Below, one piece after another: positions 1 to 9,134 of a stretch of DNA of 64,000 bases (within the stretch, counting starts at the first letter, position 1; each line of letters begins with the position of its first letter). Both the position numbers and the translations under genes were made by a program. This DNA comes from Streptomyces fragilis. GTDB taxonomy: Bacteria > Actinomycetota > Actinomycetes > Streptomycetales > Streptomycetaceae. The notes under the pieces are model-generated. The model was not told the origin of the DNA and ran no database searches. It saw only the letters and a program-made list of their open reading frames with translations. The DNA is taken from assembly GCF_003112515.1 (NCBI RefSeq), contig NZ_BEVZ01000006.1, positions 62,001 to 126,000 on the forward strand. The letters are read 5' to 3'.

Positions 1-1
1 G

Positions 2-715
2 TCAGCCGGCCGTGACGGTCAGGTTGTCGGTGCGGAAGTCCAGGCCGCCCGACGACGAGGTGATCTCGTAGCCGAACTGCACGTCGCCGATGGTCTCGTC
101 ACCCATCCAGCGCTTGGTGTCCTTGATCCAGCGGAGGATGGGCAGCATGTCGACCGTTCCGGAGGTGGAGCGGGAGGTGCGCAGGAACGAGAAGACCTGG
201 TTGGAGCCGTTGTCGCCCTTGTGGACGTTCCAGGTGTGGCCGCCGAGGGTGACGGTGCCCTGGAAGCTGCCGAGCGGGCCGACCGGGCCGTACTGGTTGA
301 CCCACAGCATGATCTCGTAGTCGTGGTCGGTGTCCCAGATGTCGTACGAGGTGTTGTAGGCGCCCGCGGACGGCACGCTGACGCTGTAGCTGCTGGTGAG
401 GGTGCGCAGCGAGGAGATGCTGCGGTTCACGACCTTCTTGGAGTTCGGGTAGGACTTGATGCCGCCGGTGTTGGGGTGGTTGGCCCACACTCCCCAGTTG
501 GTGCCGGAGTTGGCCCAGACGCACTGGGCGCCGGCGCCGGAGCCCCAGATGTTGTTGTAGAGGGTGTAGCCGCCCAGGTTGGTGTTGCCCCACTGGTCGC
601 AGGTGTTCCAGACGGCGGCCTGGGCGGGGGCGGTGGCGAGGCCGGCGGTGACGCCCAGGGCGAGGGCGGGGGCCAGCAGGGCCTTGGCGATCGTGCGGAG
701 GGTGCGTGGTGCCAT
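2..715 (-). CDS. Secreted GH12 endo-beta-1,4-glucanase / xyloglucanase
   Basis: Secreted glycoside hydrolase of family 12, which cuts beta-1,4-glucan backbones such as xyloglucan. The 237-residue protein starts with a signal peptide (basic n-region, hydrophobic core, likely cleavage after AQA near residue 33). The compact beta-jelly-roll domain follows. Visible active-site motifs are DYEIMLW (nucleophile Glu134) and GDVQFGYEI (acid/base Glu217). There is no carbohydrate-binding module. The start is an ATG with AAGGA about 7 nt upstream. It is the last gene of the minus-strand sugar operon, 31 bp after the GH95 gene. The xyloglucan assignment is inferred from the galactosidase, fucosidase and glucosidase neighbours; plain cellulase activity is possible. 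Confidence 0.9.
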   Translation of the reverse strand: MAPRTLRTIAKALLAPALALGVTAGLATAPAQAAVWNTCDQWGNTNLGGYTLYNNIWGSGAGAQCVWANSGTNWGVWANHPNTGGIKSYPNSKKVVNRSISSLRTLTSSYSVSVPSAGAYNTSYDIWDTDHDYEIMLWVNQYGPVGPLGSFQGTVTLGGHTWNVHKGDNGSNQVFSFLRTSRSTSGTVDMLPILRWIKDTKRWMGDETIGDVQFGYEITSSSGGLDFRTDNLTVTAG

Positions 716-746
716 GGTGGTCCTTCCATGGGTGGGGGGAACGGGA

Positions 747-2981
747 TCACCGTGTCCTCAGGGTCAGGACGCGGTCCTCGCCGGCGGTCAGGTCGAGGGA
801 CCGGACGCCGGCCGAAGTCCTGAGTTCGATGCGGTGGGTGCGGGTGGGGCGCAGGACGGCGGTGGCGCCCTCGGGGGTCCAGGTCAGGTCGAGGCCGGCG
901 CCGAAGCGGGTGCGGACGCCGCGCAGTGAGCCGCGGGGGTGGGCCGGGGGCGGTGCGGGGAGCAGGACGAGGCGGTCGGGGGTGGACTGGACGAGGGCCT
1001 CGATCAGCACGGCGGGCAGGGTGTGCGCGGCGTCGGCGTTGTAGACGTCGCGGCGGGGGTAGTGCGAGCTCATCAGCGAGGCGTGGAAGTGGTCGCCGTG
1101 CAGCACCTGGGCGAGGGCGTGCCCGACCCGCTCGCCGTCGTGGAGCCGGGCGGCGATCAGGGCGTGGTGGAGGTGGCCGTGGGCGGAGTCGTTCTCGGCG
1201 CCGCGCAGGTGGAGGGCGCGGTGTGCGGCGGCGGCGAGTTCGGGGGTGTCGTGGGGGGTGATCTCCTCGAGCGGCCAGACGCCGTAGAGGTGGCTGAGGT
1301 GGCGGTGCTCGTAGGCGTCCTCCAGGCCGGGCCAGGCCCATTCGGCGAGCGCTCCGTCGGCATTGATCCGGTGCGGCGGGAGGGCCGCGGCCAGGGCGCG
1401 CCAGCGGTCGGCGCTCCCGGGGTGGTAGGCGGCGGCGGTGAGCAGGGCGTGGCGGGCGGCGGAGAGGTCCATGGCGGCGTTGAGGGCACCCCAGCTGCCG
1501 CCGGTGGGGCGGTTCTCGGGTGAGTAGGAGGGGACGACGGCGAGGCGGCCCTCGCTGTCCGTGCGGGTGAGGAAGTCCTCGTAGAAGGTGGCGACCTCGG
1601 CGAGGGCGGCGGCGGTGCGCGCATCGCGTAGGCCGTGTGCCTCGTCGTGGTCGACGAGCGGTTTGAGCAGCCAGTCGGCGCCTGCCGTCCACAGGTGGAG
1701 CGGGTACTCGCGGTCGAAGTGGTAGGCGTGGCCGCGGGATCCGTCGGTGTGGGCGGGGGCGACCACGCCGCGGGTGCCGAAGACGGCCCGGGCGTTGTCA
1801 CGCCAGTCGGGGAGCTGGCGGTGGACCAGTGAGGCCAGCGCCTCGGTGACCTCGGGGAGGGCGGCGGCGGTGGCGGAGGCGGTCTGCAGGTTGAGGTTGG
1901 CGTCGGTGGTGAACGCACCGGACCAGGCGGTGTCCCAGTCCCCGGTCCACAGGCCGGTGAGGCGGGGCGGGTTGAGGCCGCTGGAGGAGAGCAGGTGGTA
2001 GCGGCCGGCGGCGAACAGCCGTTCGGTGAGGGCGGGGCTGTCCGGGCGGGTGAGCAGGGCGGAGCCCGGCAGGGCGCGTTCGGCGGGGTCGGCGGCGAGG
2101 TCGAGGGTGACGCGGTCGTAGGCGGTGCGGTGGTGGGGCAGATGGCGGGCGAGGAGTGCGTCCCAGGAGCCGTCGGCGAGGTGGAGCAGGTGGCGCAGGG
2201 CGCGGCCTTCGGCGAGGGGGTCGCTGTCGCCGGTGTGCCGCCGGATCCGGGTGAGCAGCAGGACGGACCGGGCGTCCTCGACGCGCGCTCCGCGGGGGCC
2301 GCGGGTGATGCCGCCGTCGATGGCGGTGGCGGCGGCGGTGGCGGTGGCGGTGACCAGGGTGACGCCGGTGTAGCCGCGTGCGCTGCCCGGGTAGCGCACG
2401 CGCAGGACGAGCAGGGCGCCGTCCGGGGTGAGGACGGTGTCGTGGCGGACGTCGAGTGCCTCGGGGGCGCCGGGGAGGCGGTGGTCGAGGGTGACGTCGA
2501 GGCCGGCGGCGGGGGCGGTGACGTGCTGGACGAGGACGTCGTCGGCGCGGGAGACGAACAGCCGCGCGGTGCGGCCGGCGCTGCGGGTCGCGGCCACGCC
2601 GGTGCGGAAGTCGAGGGTGCGTCGCAGGTCGCCGAGGTCGCCGGGCGGCAGGCGCAGGCGTATCCGGAAGGCCGGGTGGAAGGGGCGGACCCAGCGCAGC
2701 GGGCGGCCGTCGGTGAGGTCCTCGGCGGCGGTGAGGTCTCCGGCGAGCAGGCGGTCCTGGATCTCGCGGAGGCGGTGGGCGAGGCGGGGAGGGCGCCGGT
2801 CGTGGTCGTCCTGGCCGTCGGGGTCGGGGCGTACCAGGGCGTGATGGGTGACGATCACCTGTTCGTCGTGGGGGTGTCCGAAGGCCATGGCGCCGTGCCG
2901 GCCGTTTCCGGCGAGGTAGGCGTCCTCCCAGCGGGCGGCCGGGACCGGCTCCCAGGTGCCGTGGACGGGGGTCGCGCTCAC
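747..2981 (-). CDS. GH95-type alpha-L-fucosidase (or alpha-L-galactosidase)
   Basis: Predicted 744-residue GH95 family enzyme removing terminal alpha-L-fucose (some members act on L-galactose). The N-terminal beta-sandwich carries the family-typical GNGRHGAMAFG stretch near residue 25. The (alpha/alpha)6 barrel has GLWTGDWDTAWSG followed by TTDANLNLQ, where the two Asn residues match the family's catalytic base pair, and later GGSWGALNAAMDLSAAR. No signal peptide, so it should act on imported oligosaccharides in the cytoplasm. The start is GTG inside a GTGA overlap with the GH42 stop, which implies translational coupling. The same reading frame stays open far upstream, but that part is a shadow of the GH42 gene. 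Confidence 0.85.
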   Translation of the reverse strand: MSATPVHGTWEPVPAARWEDAYLAGNGRHGAMAFGHPHDEQVIVTHHALVRPDPDGQDDHDRRPPRLAHRLREIQDRLLAGDLTAAEDLTDGRPLRWVRPFHPAFRIRLRLPPGDLGDLRRTLDFRTGVAATRSAGRTARLFVSRADDVLVQHVTAPAAGLDVTLDHRLPGAPEALDVRHDTVLTPDGALLVLRVRYPGSARGYTGVTLVTATATAAATAIDGGITRGPRGARVEDARSVLLLTRIRRHTGDSDPLAEGRALRHLLHLADGSWDALLARHLPHHRTAYDRVTLDLAADPAERALPGSALLTRPDSPALTERLFAAGRYHLLSSSGLNPPRLTGLWTGDWDTAWSGAFTTDANLNLQTASATAAALPEVTEALASLVHRQLPDWRDNARAVFGTRGVVAPAHTDGSRGHAYHFDREYPLHLWTAGADWLLKPLVDHDEAHGLRDARTAAALAEVATFYEDFLTRTDSEGRLAVVPSYSPENRPTGGSWGALNAAMDLSAARHALLTAAAYHPGSADRWRALAAALPPHRINADGALAEWAWPGLEDAYEHRHLSHLYGVWPLEEITPHDTPELAAAAHRALHLRGAENDSAHGHLHHALIAARLHDGERVGHALAQVLHGDHFHASLMSSHYPRRDVYNADAAHTLPAVLIEALVQSTPDRLVLLPAPPPAHPRGSLRGVRTRFGAGLDLTWTPEGATAVLRPTRTHRIELRTSAGVRSLDLTAGEDRVLTLRTR

Positions 2982-4966
2982 GGCCGCAGGACCGCCGCGC
3001 CGCGGTGGTCGAGGGTGACCCGGTCGGTGTGGGTGGTGCCCGTCAGGAGGTCGTGGTGGGTGCCGGGAACGTCGACGGTGACCGGTCCGGGGCCGTGGTT
3101 GAGGAGGAAGAGCAGGGTGCCGCGGCGGACCGCCTCGACGTGGTCGGGCAGGCCGTCGAGGGGCGGCCGGACACCGGCGGTGGCCGCCGCCCTGGTCAGC
3201 AGGGCCCGCAGCGGTTCGGGTTCGGGGAGGGTGGAGAGGTACCAGGCGCGTCCCTTGCGCAGGACGGCGGGCAGGCCGTCGAGTTCGCCTCCCTGGTAGG
3301 GCGTGATCTCGTCGGCGGTGCCGTCGGCCTCCAGTTCCTCGGACCACAGGGTGCCGCGGAAGCCGGCGCACCGGACGCTCTCGCCCTCCTCCAGCGGCCA
3401 CCATTCGTGGAGGGTGCGGATGCCGAACAGGTCGCGCAGCCGGGCGTCCATGCCGCCGGGGCGGATCCGGTCGTCCTGGTCGGCGAGTCCGGTCAGGAAG
3501 CCGCAGACCAGGGTGCCGCCCCGGGCGACGTGCGCGAGGAGGTTGTCGACGGCGGCGTCGGTGAGCAGGTGGAGCTGGGGGACGACGATCATCCGGTAGG
3601 CGGTCAGGTCGTGTTCGGGGTGGGCGAAGTCGGTGGTGAGGTGGGCCTGCCACAGTGCGCGGTGCCAGGCGCCGAGGATCCGCGGGTAGTCGGTGAGGCG
3701 GGAGGGGCGGGCTTCCTGGTCGCCGGCCCACCAGGAGTGCCAGTCGTGCAGGACGGCGATGCCGGCGCCGACCCGGCCGCCGTGGGCGTGCGGGGCGATG
3801 CGGGCCAGGTCGGCGCCGAGCTGCCTGATCTCCTGGTGGGCGCGGCCGCGCTCTCCCGCGTGGCCGAGCATGCCGGAGTGGAACTTCTCCGCCCCCTGCC
3901 GCGACTGGCGCCACTGGAAGTAGCAGACGGCGTCGGCGCCGCGGGCCACCGCCTGCAGGCTCCACAGGCGGTTGAGGCCGCGGGGCTTGGGCTGGTTGAC
4001 GACGCGCCAGTTGACCGCGCCGGCCGCCTGTTCCATGAGCATCCACGGGCCGCGGGCCTGGGAGCGCGTCATGTCCTGCACGAGGGCGCCGCTCTGCGCG
4101 CCGAGCGGGTCGCGCGGGTCGGGGTAGAGGTCGACGGAGACGACGTCCTCCTCCTCGGCCCAGCGCCAGGCGTCCTGGCCCTCCCACAGCGGCATGAAGT
4201 TGGTGGTGACCGGCAGGTGGGGGGTGTGGCGGCGGACGATGTCGCGTTCGGCGGTGAAGCACTCGAGGAGCATGTCGGAGGTGAAGCGCCTGAAGTCGAG
4301 CACCTGGGTGGGGTTCTTCAGGTAGTGCGCGCGGCGGGGCGGCAGCACCTGCGCCCAGTCCCCGTAGTGCTGGCTCCAGAAGGCGGTTCCCCATGCCTCG
4401 TTGAGGGCGGCGAGCGAGCCGTAGCGGTGGCGCAGCCAGTCACGGAAGCGTGCGGCGGCCTCGTCGCCCCAGTCGTAGGTGCAGTACTCGTTGTTGATGT
4501 GCCACATGGTGAGGGCGGGGTGGCGGGCGTAGCGGGCCGCCAGGTCCTCGGTGATGGCGGCGGCGTGGTGCCGGTAGGCGGCGCTGGAGTGGGAGAAGTG
4601 CTGGCGGCCGCCCCACCGCTCGACGTGCCCGTCCTCGTCGCGTGGCAGGGTCTCGGGGTGGAGGTGGCCCAGCCAGGGCGGCGGGGAGGCGGTCGGGGTG
4701 GCGAGGACGACGCCGACGCCGCTCGCGTGCAGGAGGTCCATGAGCCGGTCGAGCCAGTCGAAGTCCCGTCTGCCGGGCTCCGGTTCGAGACGGGACCAGG
4801 AGAAGACGCCGACGGTGACGGAGTTGACGCCGGCCGCCCGCATCAGGCGGACGTCCTCGTGCCAGGTCTCCTCCGGCCACTGCTCCGGGTTGTAGTCGCC
4901 GCCGAAGAGGATGCGGCCGCGGGTGACGTCGGCGAGGGTGGGACGGTGCGTGGGGGTCGCGTCCAT
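2978..4966 (-). CDS. GH42 beta-galactosidase
   Basis: Cytoplasmic 662-residue GH42 beta-galactosidase, a normal length for the family. The TIM-barrel domain begins at FGGDYNPEQWP (residue 21). HINNEYC holds the acid/base Glu160 and WMLMEQ the nucleophile Glu312. A trimerisation domain and a small C-terminal beta domain follow. It would remove beta-galactose, for example the galactosyl side chain of xyloglucan once fucose has been taken off by the following GH95 enzyme. ATG start, 105 bp after the upstream permease gene; that gap contains a GT-rich microsatellite. The 4-bp overlap with the GH95 gene indicates one operon. Confidence 0.93.
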   Translation of the reverse strand: MDATPTHRPTLADVTRGRILFGGDYNPEQWPEETWHEDVRLMRAAGVNSVTVGVFSWSRLEPEPGRRDFDWLDRLMDLLHASGVGVVLATPTASPPPWLGHLHPETLPRDEDGHVERWGGRQHFSHSSAAYRHHAAAITEDLAARYARHPALTMWHINNEYCTYDWGDEAAARFRDWLRHRYGSLAALNEAWGTAFWSQHYGDWAQVLPPRRAHYLKNPTQVLDFRRFTSDMLLECFTAERDIVRRHTPHLPVTTNFMPLWEGQDAWRWAEEEDVVSVDLYPDPRDPLGAQSGALVQDMTRSQARGPWMLMEQAAGAVNWRVVNQPKPRGLNRLWSLQAVARGADAVCYFQWRQSRQGAEKFHSGMLGHAGERGRAHQEIRQLGADLARIAPHAHGGRVGAGIAVLHDWHSWWAGDQEARPSRLTDYPRILGAWHRALWQAHLTTDFAHPEHDLTAYRMIVVPQLHLLTDAAVDNLLAHVARGGTLVCGFLTGLADQDDRIRPGGMDARLRDLFGIRTLHEWWPLEEGESVRCAGFRGTLWSEELEADGTADEITPYQGGELDGLPAVLRKGRAWYLSTLPEPEPLRALLTRAAATAGVRPPLDGLPDHVEAVRRGTLLFLLNHGPGPVTVDVPGTHHDLLTGTTHTDRVTLDHRGAAVLRP

Positions 4967-5039
4967 TGCGGTGACCTTGTTCGCGGGGTTGGCGGGCGGG
5001 GTGGTGGGCGGGCGCCGACGGCGGGTGCGCCCGGGGGTG

Positions 5040-5071
5040 GGTGTGGGAGCAGGTGTGGGTGTGGGTGTGGC
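5040..5071. repeat. GTGTGG-type microsatellite between permease and GH42 genes
   Basis: The 105-bp gap between the MalG-like permease and the GH42 gene ends with a low-complexity run of GTGTGG-like units, broken once by an AGCAGG unit, directly after the permease stop codon. In the mRNA (minus strand) it reads as repeated CCACAC. No hairpin or ribosome-binding role is evident. Confidence 0.5.
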
Positions 5072-6043
5072 TCAGCCCTTGACGGCGCCCGTGAGCATGC
5101 CCTCCTTGAAGTGCTTCTGGACGAAGGGCGACAGCACGGCCACGGGCAGCAGCGCCATCACCATCACGGCCATCTGGATGGCCAGCGGTGAGAGTTCGCC
5201 GGTGTTGATCTGGGCGGCCAGGCCCACCGGCCGCTGCTGGCGCTGGACGAGCTGGATCATGACGTTCTGCAGCGGCATCATGTCCTGGTCCGTCAGGTAG
5301 ATGGAGGCGTTGAACCAGGCGCTCCAGTAGCCCACCGCGTAGAAGAGGGCGATGACCGCGATCACGGCCCGGGAGAGCGGCACGACGATGCGGAACAGGA
5401 TGCGCCACTCCCCCGCTCCGTCGATGCGGGCGCTGTCGATCAGTTCCTGGGAGATGTTCATGAAGAACGCCCGCAGGACCAGGATGTTGAAGACGCTGAC
5501 CGCGCTGGGCAGGATGAGCGCCAGGTAGGTGTCGGTGAGTCCGAGGGCCTGCACCAGCAGGTAGGTGGGGATGAGGCCCGCGCCGAAGAACATGGTGGCG
5601 AGCAGCGTCATCAGGATCCAGCGGTGGCCGAGGGAGCCGCTGCGGGAGAGGCCGTAGGCGCAGAGCACCGAGACCGTCATGCTGAAGAGGGTGCCGACCA
5701 GGGTGACGCCGACGCTGACCAGGGTGGCGCGCTGCACCTGCCCTCCGCCGAGCAGTTCCTGGTAGGCGACGAAGGTGATGCTCTTCGGGATCACGACCAG
5801 GCCGCCGGCCTCGTCGATGGTCTGCTTCGTCTGGAGGCTGGTGACGACGACGATCCACAGCGGGAAGAGGATCGACAGGCAGGCCAGACCGAGGGCGAAG
5901 CCCTTGCCCGCCTGTCCGGCCCTGGAGGGCTCCTCCTCCCACGCGGGGCGGAGCGGGGCGGCCCGGCGGCCGGGCCGCGGGCCGTGCGTCGGGGTGCCGT
6001 CGGCCGGCGGGCCGCCGGCGGGTGTGCCGAGGACGGTGGTCAT
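5072..6043 (-). CDS. Carbohydrate ABC transporter permease (MalG/LplC-like)
   Basis: Integral membrane permease of a CUT1-type sugar importer, 323 residues with about six transmembrane helices after a 45-residue hydrophilic, proline-rich N-terminus. The EAA loop is recognisable as LIDSARIDGAGEWRILFRIV, followed by a conserved Pro. It should pair with the adjacent LplB-like permease and the Tat lipoprotein. No ATPase gene is present in the locus. In Streptomyces a shared MsiK-type ATPase usually powers such importers, so this is the likely partner (inference). The ATG start overlaps the previous stop by 4 bp. Confidence 0.92.
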   Translation of the reverse strand: MTTVLGTPAGGPPADGTPTHGPRPGRRAAPLRPAWEEEPSRAGQAGKGFALGLACLSILFPLWIVVVTSLQTKQTIDEAGGLVVIPKSITFVAYQELLGGGQVQRATLVSVGVTLVGTLFSMTVSVLCAYGLSRSGSLGHRWILMTLLATMFFGAGLIPTYLLVQALGLTDTYLALILPSAVSVFNILVLRAFFMNISQELIDSARIDGAGEWRILFRIVVPLSRAVIAVIALFYAVGYWSAWFNASIYLTDQDMMPLQNVMIQLVQRQQRPVGLAAQINTGELSPLAIQMAVMVMALLPVAVLSPFVQKHFKEGMLTGAVKG

Positions 6044-7095
6044 TTGTGGTAGACCCCCTGTTCGCCCATGAGGTGGGCGACCTTGTTGGCGCCGAGCACG
6101 AGGGCCAGGCCGACCAGGCCCTTGATCAGTCCGGCCGCGGCGGCGTAGCCGAAGTCCTGGTTGCGGATGCCGTTCCACCAGACGTACGTGTCGAGGACCT
6201 CCGAGGCCTCGACCCCCACGGCCTGCCGCTGGAGCAGCAGTTGTTCGAAGCCGACGGTGAGGGCGTCGCCCACCCGCAGGACCAGCAGGAGGGCGATCAC
6301 CGGGCGCAGGGCGGGCAGGGTGACGTGCCACATGCGGCGCAGGCGTCCGGCGCCGTCCATGGCGGCGGCCTCGTACAGTTCGCCGGGGACGGCGGACAGC
6401 GCGGCGAGGAAGACGATGATGCCCCAGCCGGCGTCCTTCCAGACGGCCTGCAGGGTCACCAGGTACTTGAAGATCTCCGGGTCGGTCATCAGGTCGAAGC
6501 CCTCGTAGCCGTGCTGGCGGAGGGTCTGCGCGATGATGCCCGCGCCGCCGAAGATCTGCAGGAAGACGGTGACGACGAGGACCCAGGAGAAGAAGTGCGG
6601 GAGGTACATGATCGCCTGGGCGACGGCCCGTACCCGGGGCCTGACCACGCTGTTGATGAGCAGGGCGAGCAGGACGGGGACGGGGAAGAAGAGCACCAGT
6701 TGCAGGAGGAACAGCACGAAGGTGTTCCGCACGGCGTGCCAGAACGCGGAGTCCGCGAAGATCCGCTCGAACTGTTCGAAGCCGATCCAAGGGCTCTCCA
6801 GGACGGCGACGAAGCCGTTCTCGCTGAGGTAGGGGTCGTAGTCCTGGAAGGCGACCACGTTGCCGAGGATCGGCACGTAGTTGAAGACCAGGACCAGCAG
6901 CAGCGCGGGCAGGGTCATCAGGACCAGGGTGCGGTCGCGCCGCCATCGGGTGCGCAGGGTCCTCCCGCTCCTGCGCCCCGGCGTCGTCGCCGGGGCCCGC
7001 TTCGTGGCCAGGCCCGGCTCCGGGCCCGTCTCCGCGGGGGCGGCCCCCGAGTCGGGCCTGTCGGCAGGGCTCCGTGGCACCGTGCTGTGCGACAC
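6040..7095 (-). CDS. Carbohydrate ABC transporter permease (LplB-like)
   Basis: First permease of the sugar importer, 351 residues with six predicted membrane helices starting near residue 55 (LVLMTLPALLLVLVFNYVPI). The EAA loop YEAAAMDGAGRLRRMWHVTLP-like region lies near residue 250. It is closest in style to LplB permeases that work with long lipoprotein binding proteins and polysaccharide lyase or hydrolase operons. The start is GTG, preceded by GAGGAG six bases upstream, 26 bp after the binding-protein gene. Its stop codon lies within the ATG of the next permease (ATGA). Confidence 0.92.
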   Translation of the reverse strand: MSHSTVPRSPADRPDSGAAPAETGPEPGLATKRAPATTPGRRSGRTLRTRWRRDRTLVLMTLPALLLVLVFNYVPILGNVVAFQDYDPYLSENGFVAVLESPWIGFEQFERIFADSAFWHAVRNTFVLFLLQLVLFFPVPVLLALLINSVVRPRVRAVAQAIMYLPHFFSWVLVVTVFLQIFGGAGIIAQTLRQHGYEGFDLMTDPEIFKYLVTLQAVWKDAGWGIIVFLAALSAVPGELYEAAAMDGAGRLRRMWHVTLPALRPVIALLLVLRVGDALTVGFEQLLLQRQAVGVEASEVLDTYVWWNGIRNQDFGYAAAAGLIKGLVGLALVLGANKVAHLMGEQGVYHK

Positions 7096-7121
7096 CGCCT
7101 ACTCCTCGCGTCCGCTCGGGC

Positions 7122-8810
7122 TCACTTGGCGGTGCCGTTGTCGTCGAGCAGCTTGCGGTACCAGTCCCGCAGGCCGTCGCCGCCCCGGGCGCGCCAGTCG
7201 GACACGGCCTGCTGCACGTCGCTGATCTTCTTGCGGCCGCGCACCACGTCGTCCTCGAGCTGCTCGAAGTCGTCGGCGAGGTTGGACCAGCGGTTGGGTT
7301 CGGTGACGGTCAGCCCGAAGAAGGAGGACTTCTTGGTGAAGGCGCCCATGCGCTGCTGCCACTCGACCATGCCGCGGGTGACGTCGGGCAGGTCGGGATA
7401 GGCGATGTAGGGGGCGGGGTTGCCGGTGTAGTCGTAGGCGCCGTTGACCTCGTTGATGCCCTGCGTGGTCTTGACCGGCAGACCGTCCTCGATCGTGTAG
7501 TCGGTCCCCTCAACGCCGTAGGCGGTGAGCATGAACTCCTTCGTGCCGTAGGGCGCGGCACAGAAGTTGCACAGCGCGAGGAAGTCCTTGACCTGCTGCT
7601 CGGTCGCCTTGCGGGAGATGAAGGTGAAGATGTTGGCGGGCTGGACCGCCCAGAGGGTCGGGTCGCCGCCGTCGGCGCCGAAGATGTCGAACGCGGCCAT
7701 CTCGAAGTCGTCGCGCTGGGTGCGCTGTTCGGCGGTCTTGCCCCACCAGTCGGAGATGTTCTGGTTGTAGACCAGCACTTCACCGGCGGTGAAGCGGTTG
7801 CCGGCCTCGCCGCCGGCCTTGCCCTGCACGGCGTCGGGGTGCACCACCTTGGCCGCGTACAGCTTGCGCGTCCACTCCAGGGCTTCGAGGTAGGCGTCCG
7901 TCTCGACGCGGTTGACGAGTTTGCCGTCCTCCAGGTTCCACCACAGGGCCTTGTCGCTGCCGGACAGGACGCCGAAGACGTTGAAGGCCGTCCACTTCAT
8001 GTCGTCACAGGCCCAGCGCTTGGACCTGGCGTCGGTGGCCTCCTTGGCCCAGGACAGGAACTCGTCCGGGCTGGTGGGCGGTGTCCAGCCCTCTTCGTCC
8101 AGCAGGTCCTTGCGGTACAGGGGGGCGATGTCGGTGATGGAGGGGGCGGGCATGGGCACGGCCCGCAGCTGTCCGCCGAAGATGCCCCGCTGCCAGGCCT
8201 CGGTGGGCACGGCGGCGAGGTTGGGGTAGTCCTTGACCTTGTCCCCGGACAGGTAGGGGCCGAGGTCGGCGAACTTGGCGTTGATGGCGCTGGGTATGCG
8301 GCCCATCAGGTTCCAGCCGGGCACGACCACGACGTCGGGGACGGTGTCGGAGGCGAGGACCGCGCCGAGCTTCTGGTCGTAGGTGACGCCGTCCTGGTTC
8401 TGCCAGGTCACCTGTACGCCGACGGCCTCGTTCATCGCCTTGTAGTACGGGTTGTCGCCCTTGGGCGGGGTCCCCCAGAAGGGAGACATGACCTGCAGGG
8501 CGCCCCCGCTGCCCAGCTTGGCCGGGACCGAGGTCTTCAGTTCGGCCGCCGGGATCGCCCGGGTGAAGCCGGACGCCGATCCGTTCTTCGCCGGCAGGTC
8601 GGGCGTGACGACGCTCGACGCCACGAAGGCCGGGAGGAGTTTGCGTGCCTCCTTGCCGGAGGTGGCGCCCTCCTTGCGGTCCTCCTGTTCACCCCCGCAG
8701 GCGGCGAGCAGCGGCATCCCGCCGGCCACCGCGGCGGTGACGACCGCGGTGGAGGCGAGGAAGCTCCTCCGGCTGGGGCCGGCGGAGGTGGGGGCGGCGT
8801 TCGGCGTCAT
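7122..8810 (-). CDS. Tat-exported lipoprotein, sugar-binding protein of ABC importer
   Basis: Extracellular solute-binding protein (LplA-like, 562 residues) anchored to the membrane by lipid. The N-terminus combines a twin-arginine signal (RRSFLAST) with a lipobox LLAAC, so Cys38 would be lipidated. Aromatic residues typical of oligosaccharide binding are abundant in the body. It is the promoter-proximal gene of a six-gene operon that continues with two permeases, GH42, GH95 and GH12 genes. The ATG is preceded by GAAGGG. A -35/-10 pair and a LacI-type palindrome lie upstream, so induction by the imported sugar is likely. Ligand: inferred xyloglucan oligosaccharides. Confidence 0.92.
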   Translation of the reverse strand: MTPNAAPTSAGPSRRSFLASTAVVTAAVAGGMPLLAACGGEQEDRKEGATSGKEARKLLPAFVASSVVTPDLPAKNGSASGFTRAIPAAELKTSVPAKLGSGGALQVMSPFWGTPPKGDNPYYKAMNEAVGVQVTWQNQDGVTYDQKLGAVLASDTVPDVVVVPGWNLMGRIPSAINAKFADLGPYLSGDKVKDYPNLAAVPTEAWQRGIFGGQLRAVPMPAPSITDIAPLYRKDLLDEEGWTPPTSPDEFLSWAKEATDARSKRWACDDMKWTAFNVFGVLSGSDKALWWNLEDGKLVNRVETDAYLEALEWTRKLYAAKVVHPDAVQGKAGGEAGNRFTAGEVLVYNQNISDWWGKTAEQRTQRDDFEMAAFDIFGADGGDPTLWAVQPANIFTFISRKATEQQVKDFLALCNFCAAPYGTKEFMLTAYGVEGTDYTIEDGLPVKTTQGINEVNGAYDYTGNPAPYIAYPDLPDVTRGMVEWQQRMGAFTKKSSFFGLTVTEPNRWSNLADDFEQLEDDVVRGRKKISDVQQAVSDWRARGGDGLRDWYRKLLDDNGTAK

Positions 8811-8940
8811 TGCGTCAACCCTTCGTGGCGCACCAGGACACTCGGCGGTGGCCGGTCGGCTGCGGTGTCTTCGGCGGAGCTGGCTGAACTGGCTGAGCTG
8901 GAACGGTCGTCGACGACGGGGACGCCGGGCGCGGTCCCTG

Positions 8941-8954
8941 TCGAAGCGCTTCGA
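8941..8954. promoter_or_regulatory. LacI-family operator candidate 1
   Basis: Perfect 14-bp palindrome TCGAAGCGCTTCGA, with the central CG and the AAGCGCTT core typical of LacI/GalR-family sites. It sits immediately downstream of the predicted transcription start of the binding-protein operon, a position suited to block elongation or initiation. An identical copy lies in front of the GH3 gene. The repressor gene is not in the window. Confidence 0.75.
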
Positions 8955-9120
8955 TGTGCAGCGAGGTTAGGTGAACACCATGGGGCGCACAAGACTCGTT
9001 TCGAAACTTCCTGGGGGCGGGAACCGGCCGTCCTGCGGGCGCGTGGTGCGGGGCTTGTCCGCGTGGCAGGGGATCGGGAGCGCCGGCCGCCTTGACACTC
9101 CAGGGGGCCGCGGTCGAGCA

Positions 9121-9134
9121 TCGAAGCGCTTCGA
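9121..9134. promoter_or_regulatory. LacI-family operator candidate 2
   Basis: Second exact copy of TCGAAGCGCTTCGA, 38 bp before the GTG start of the GH3 gene and overlapping its probable -10/+1 region. It would let one repressor co-regulate the GH3 enzyme and the divergent import operon. It lies inside an open N-terminal extension of the GH3 frame, which argues that the extension is not translated. Confidence 0.75.

Noticed and set aside
747-4394. A single 1215-codon minus-strand gene covering GH95 and beyond.
   Set aside because: Upstream of 2981 the frame is low-complexity Arg/Pro shadow of the GH42 gene; the GTGA overlap gives a clean start.
3005-5191. Long plus-strand open frame of 728 codons.
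   Set aside because: It is antisense to GH42 and the permease, Gly/Val-rich, with no motif; typical high-GC shadow.
8998-9007. GTTTCGAAAC as a third copy of the operator.
   Set aside because: It shares only the CGAA core and lacks the central GCGC of the other two; kept as a mere palindrome.
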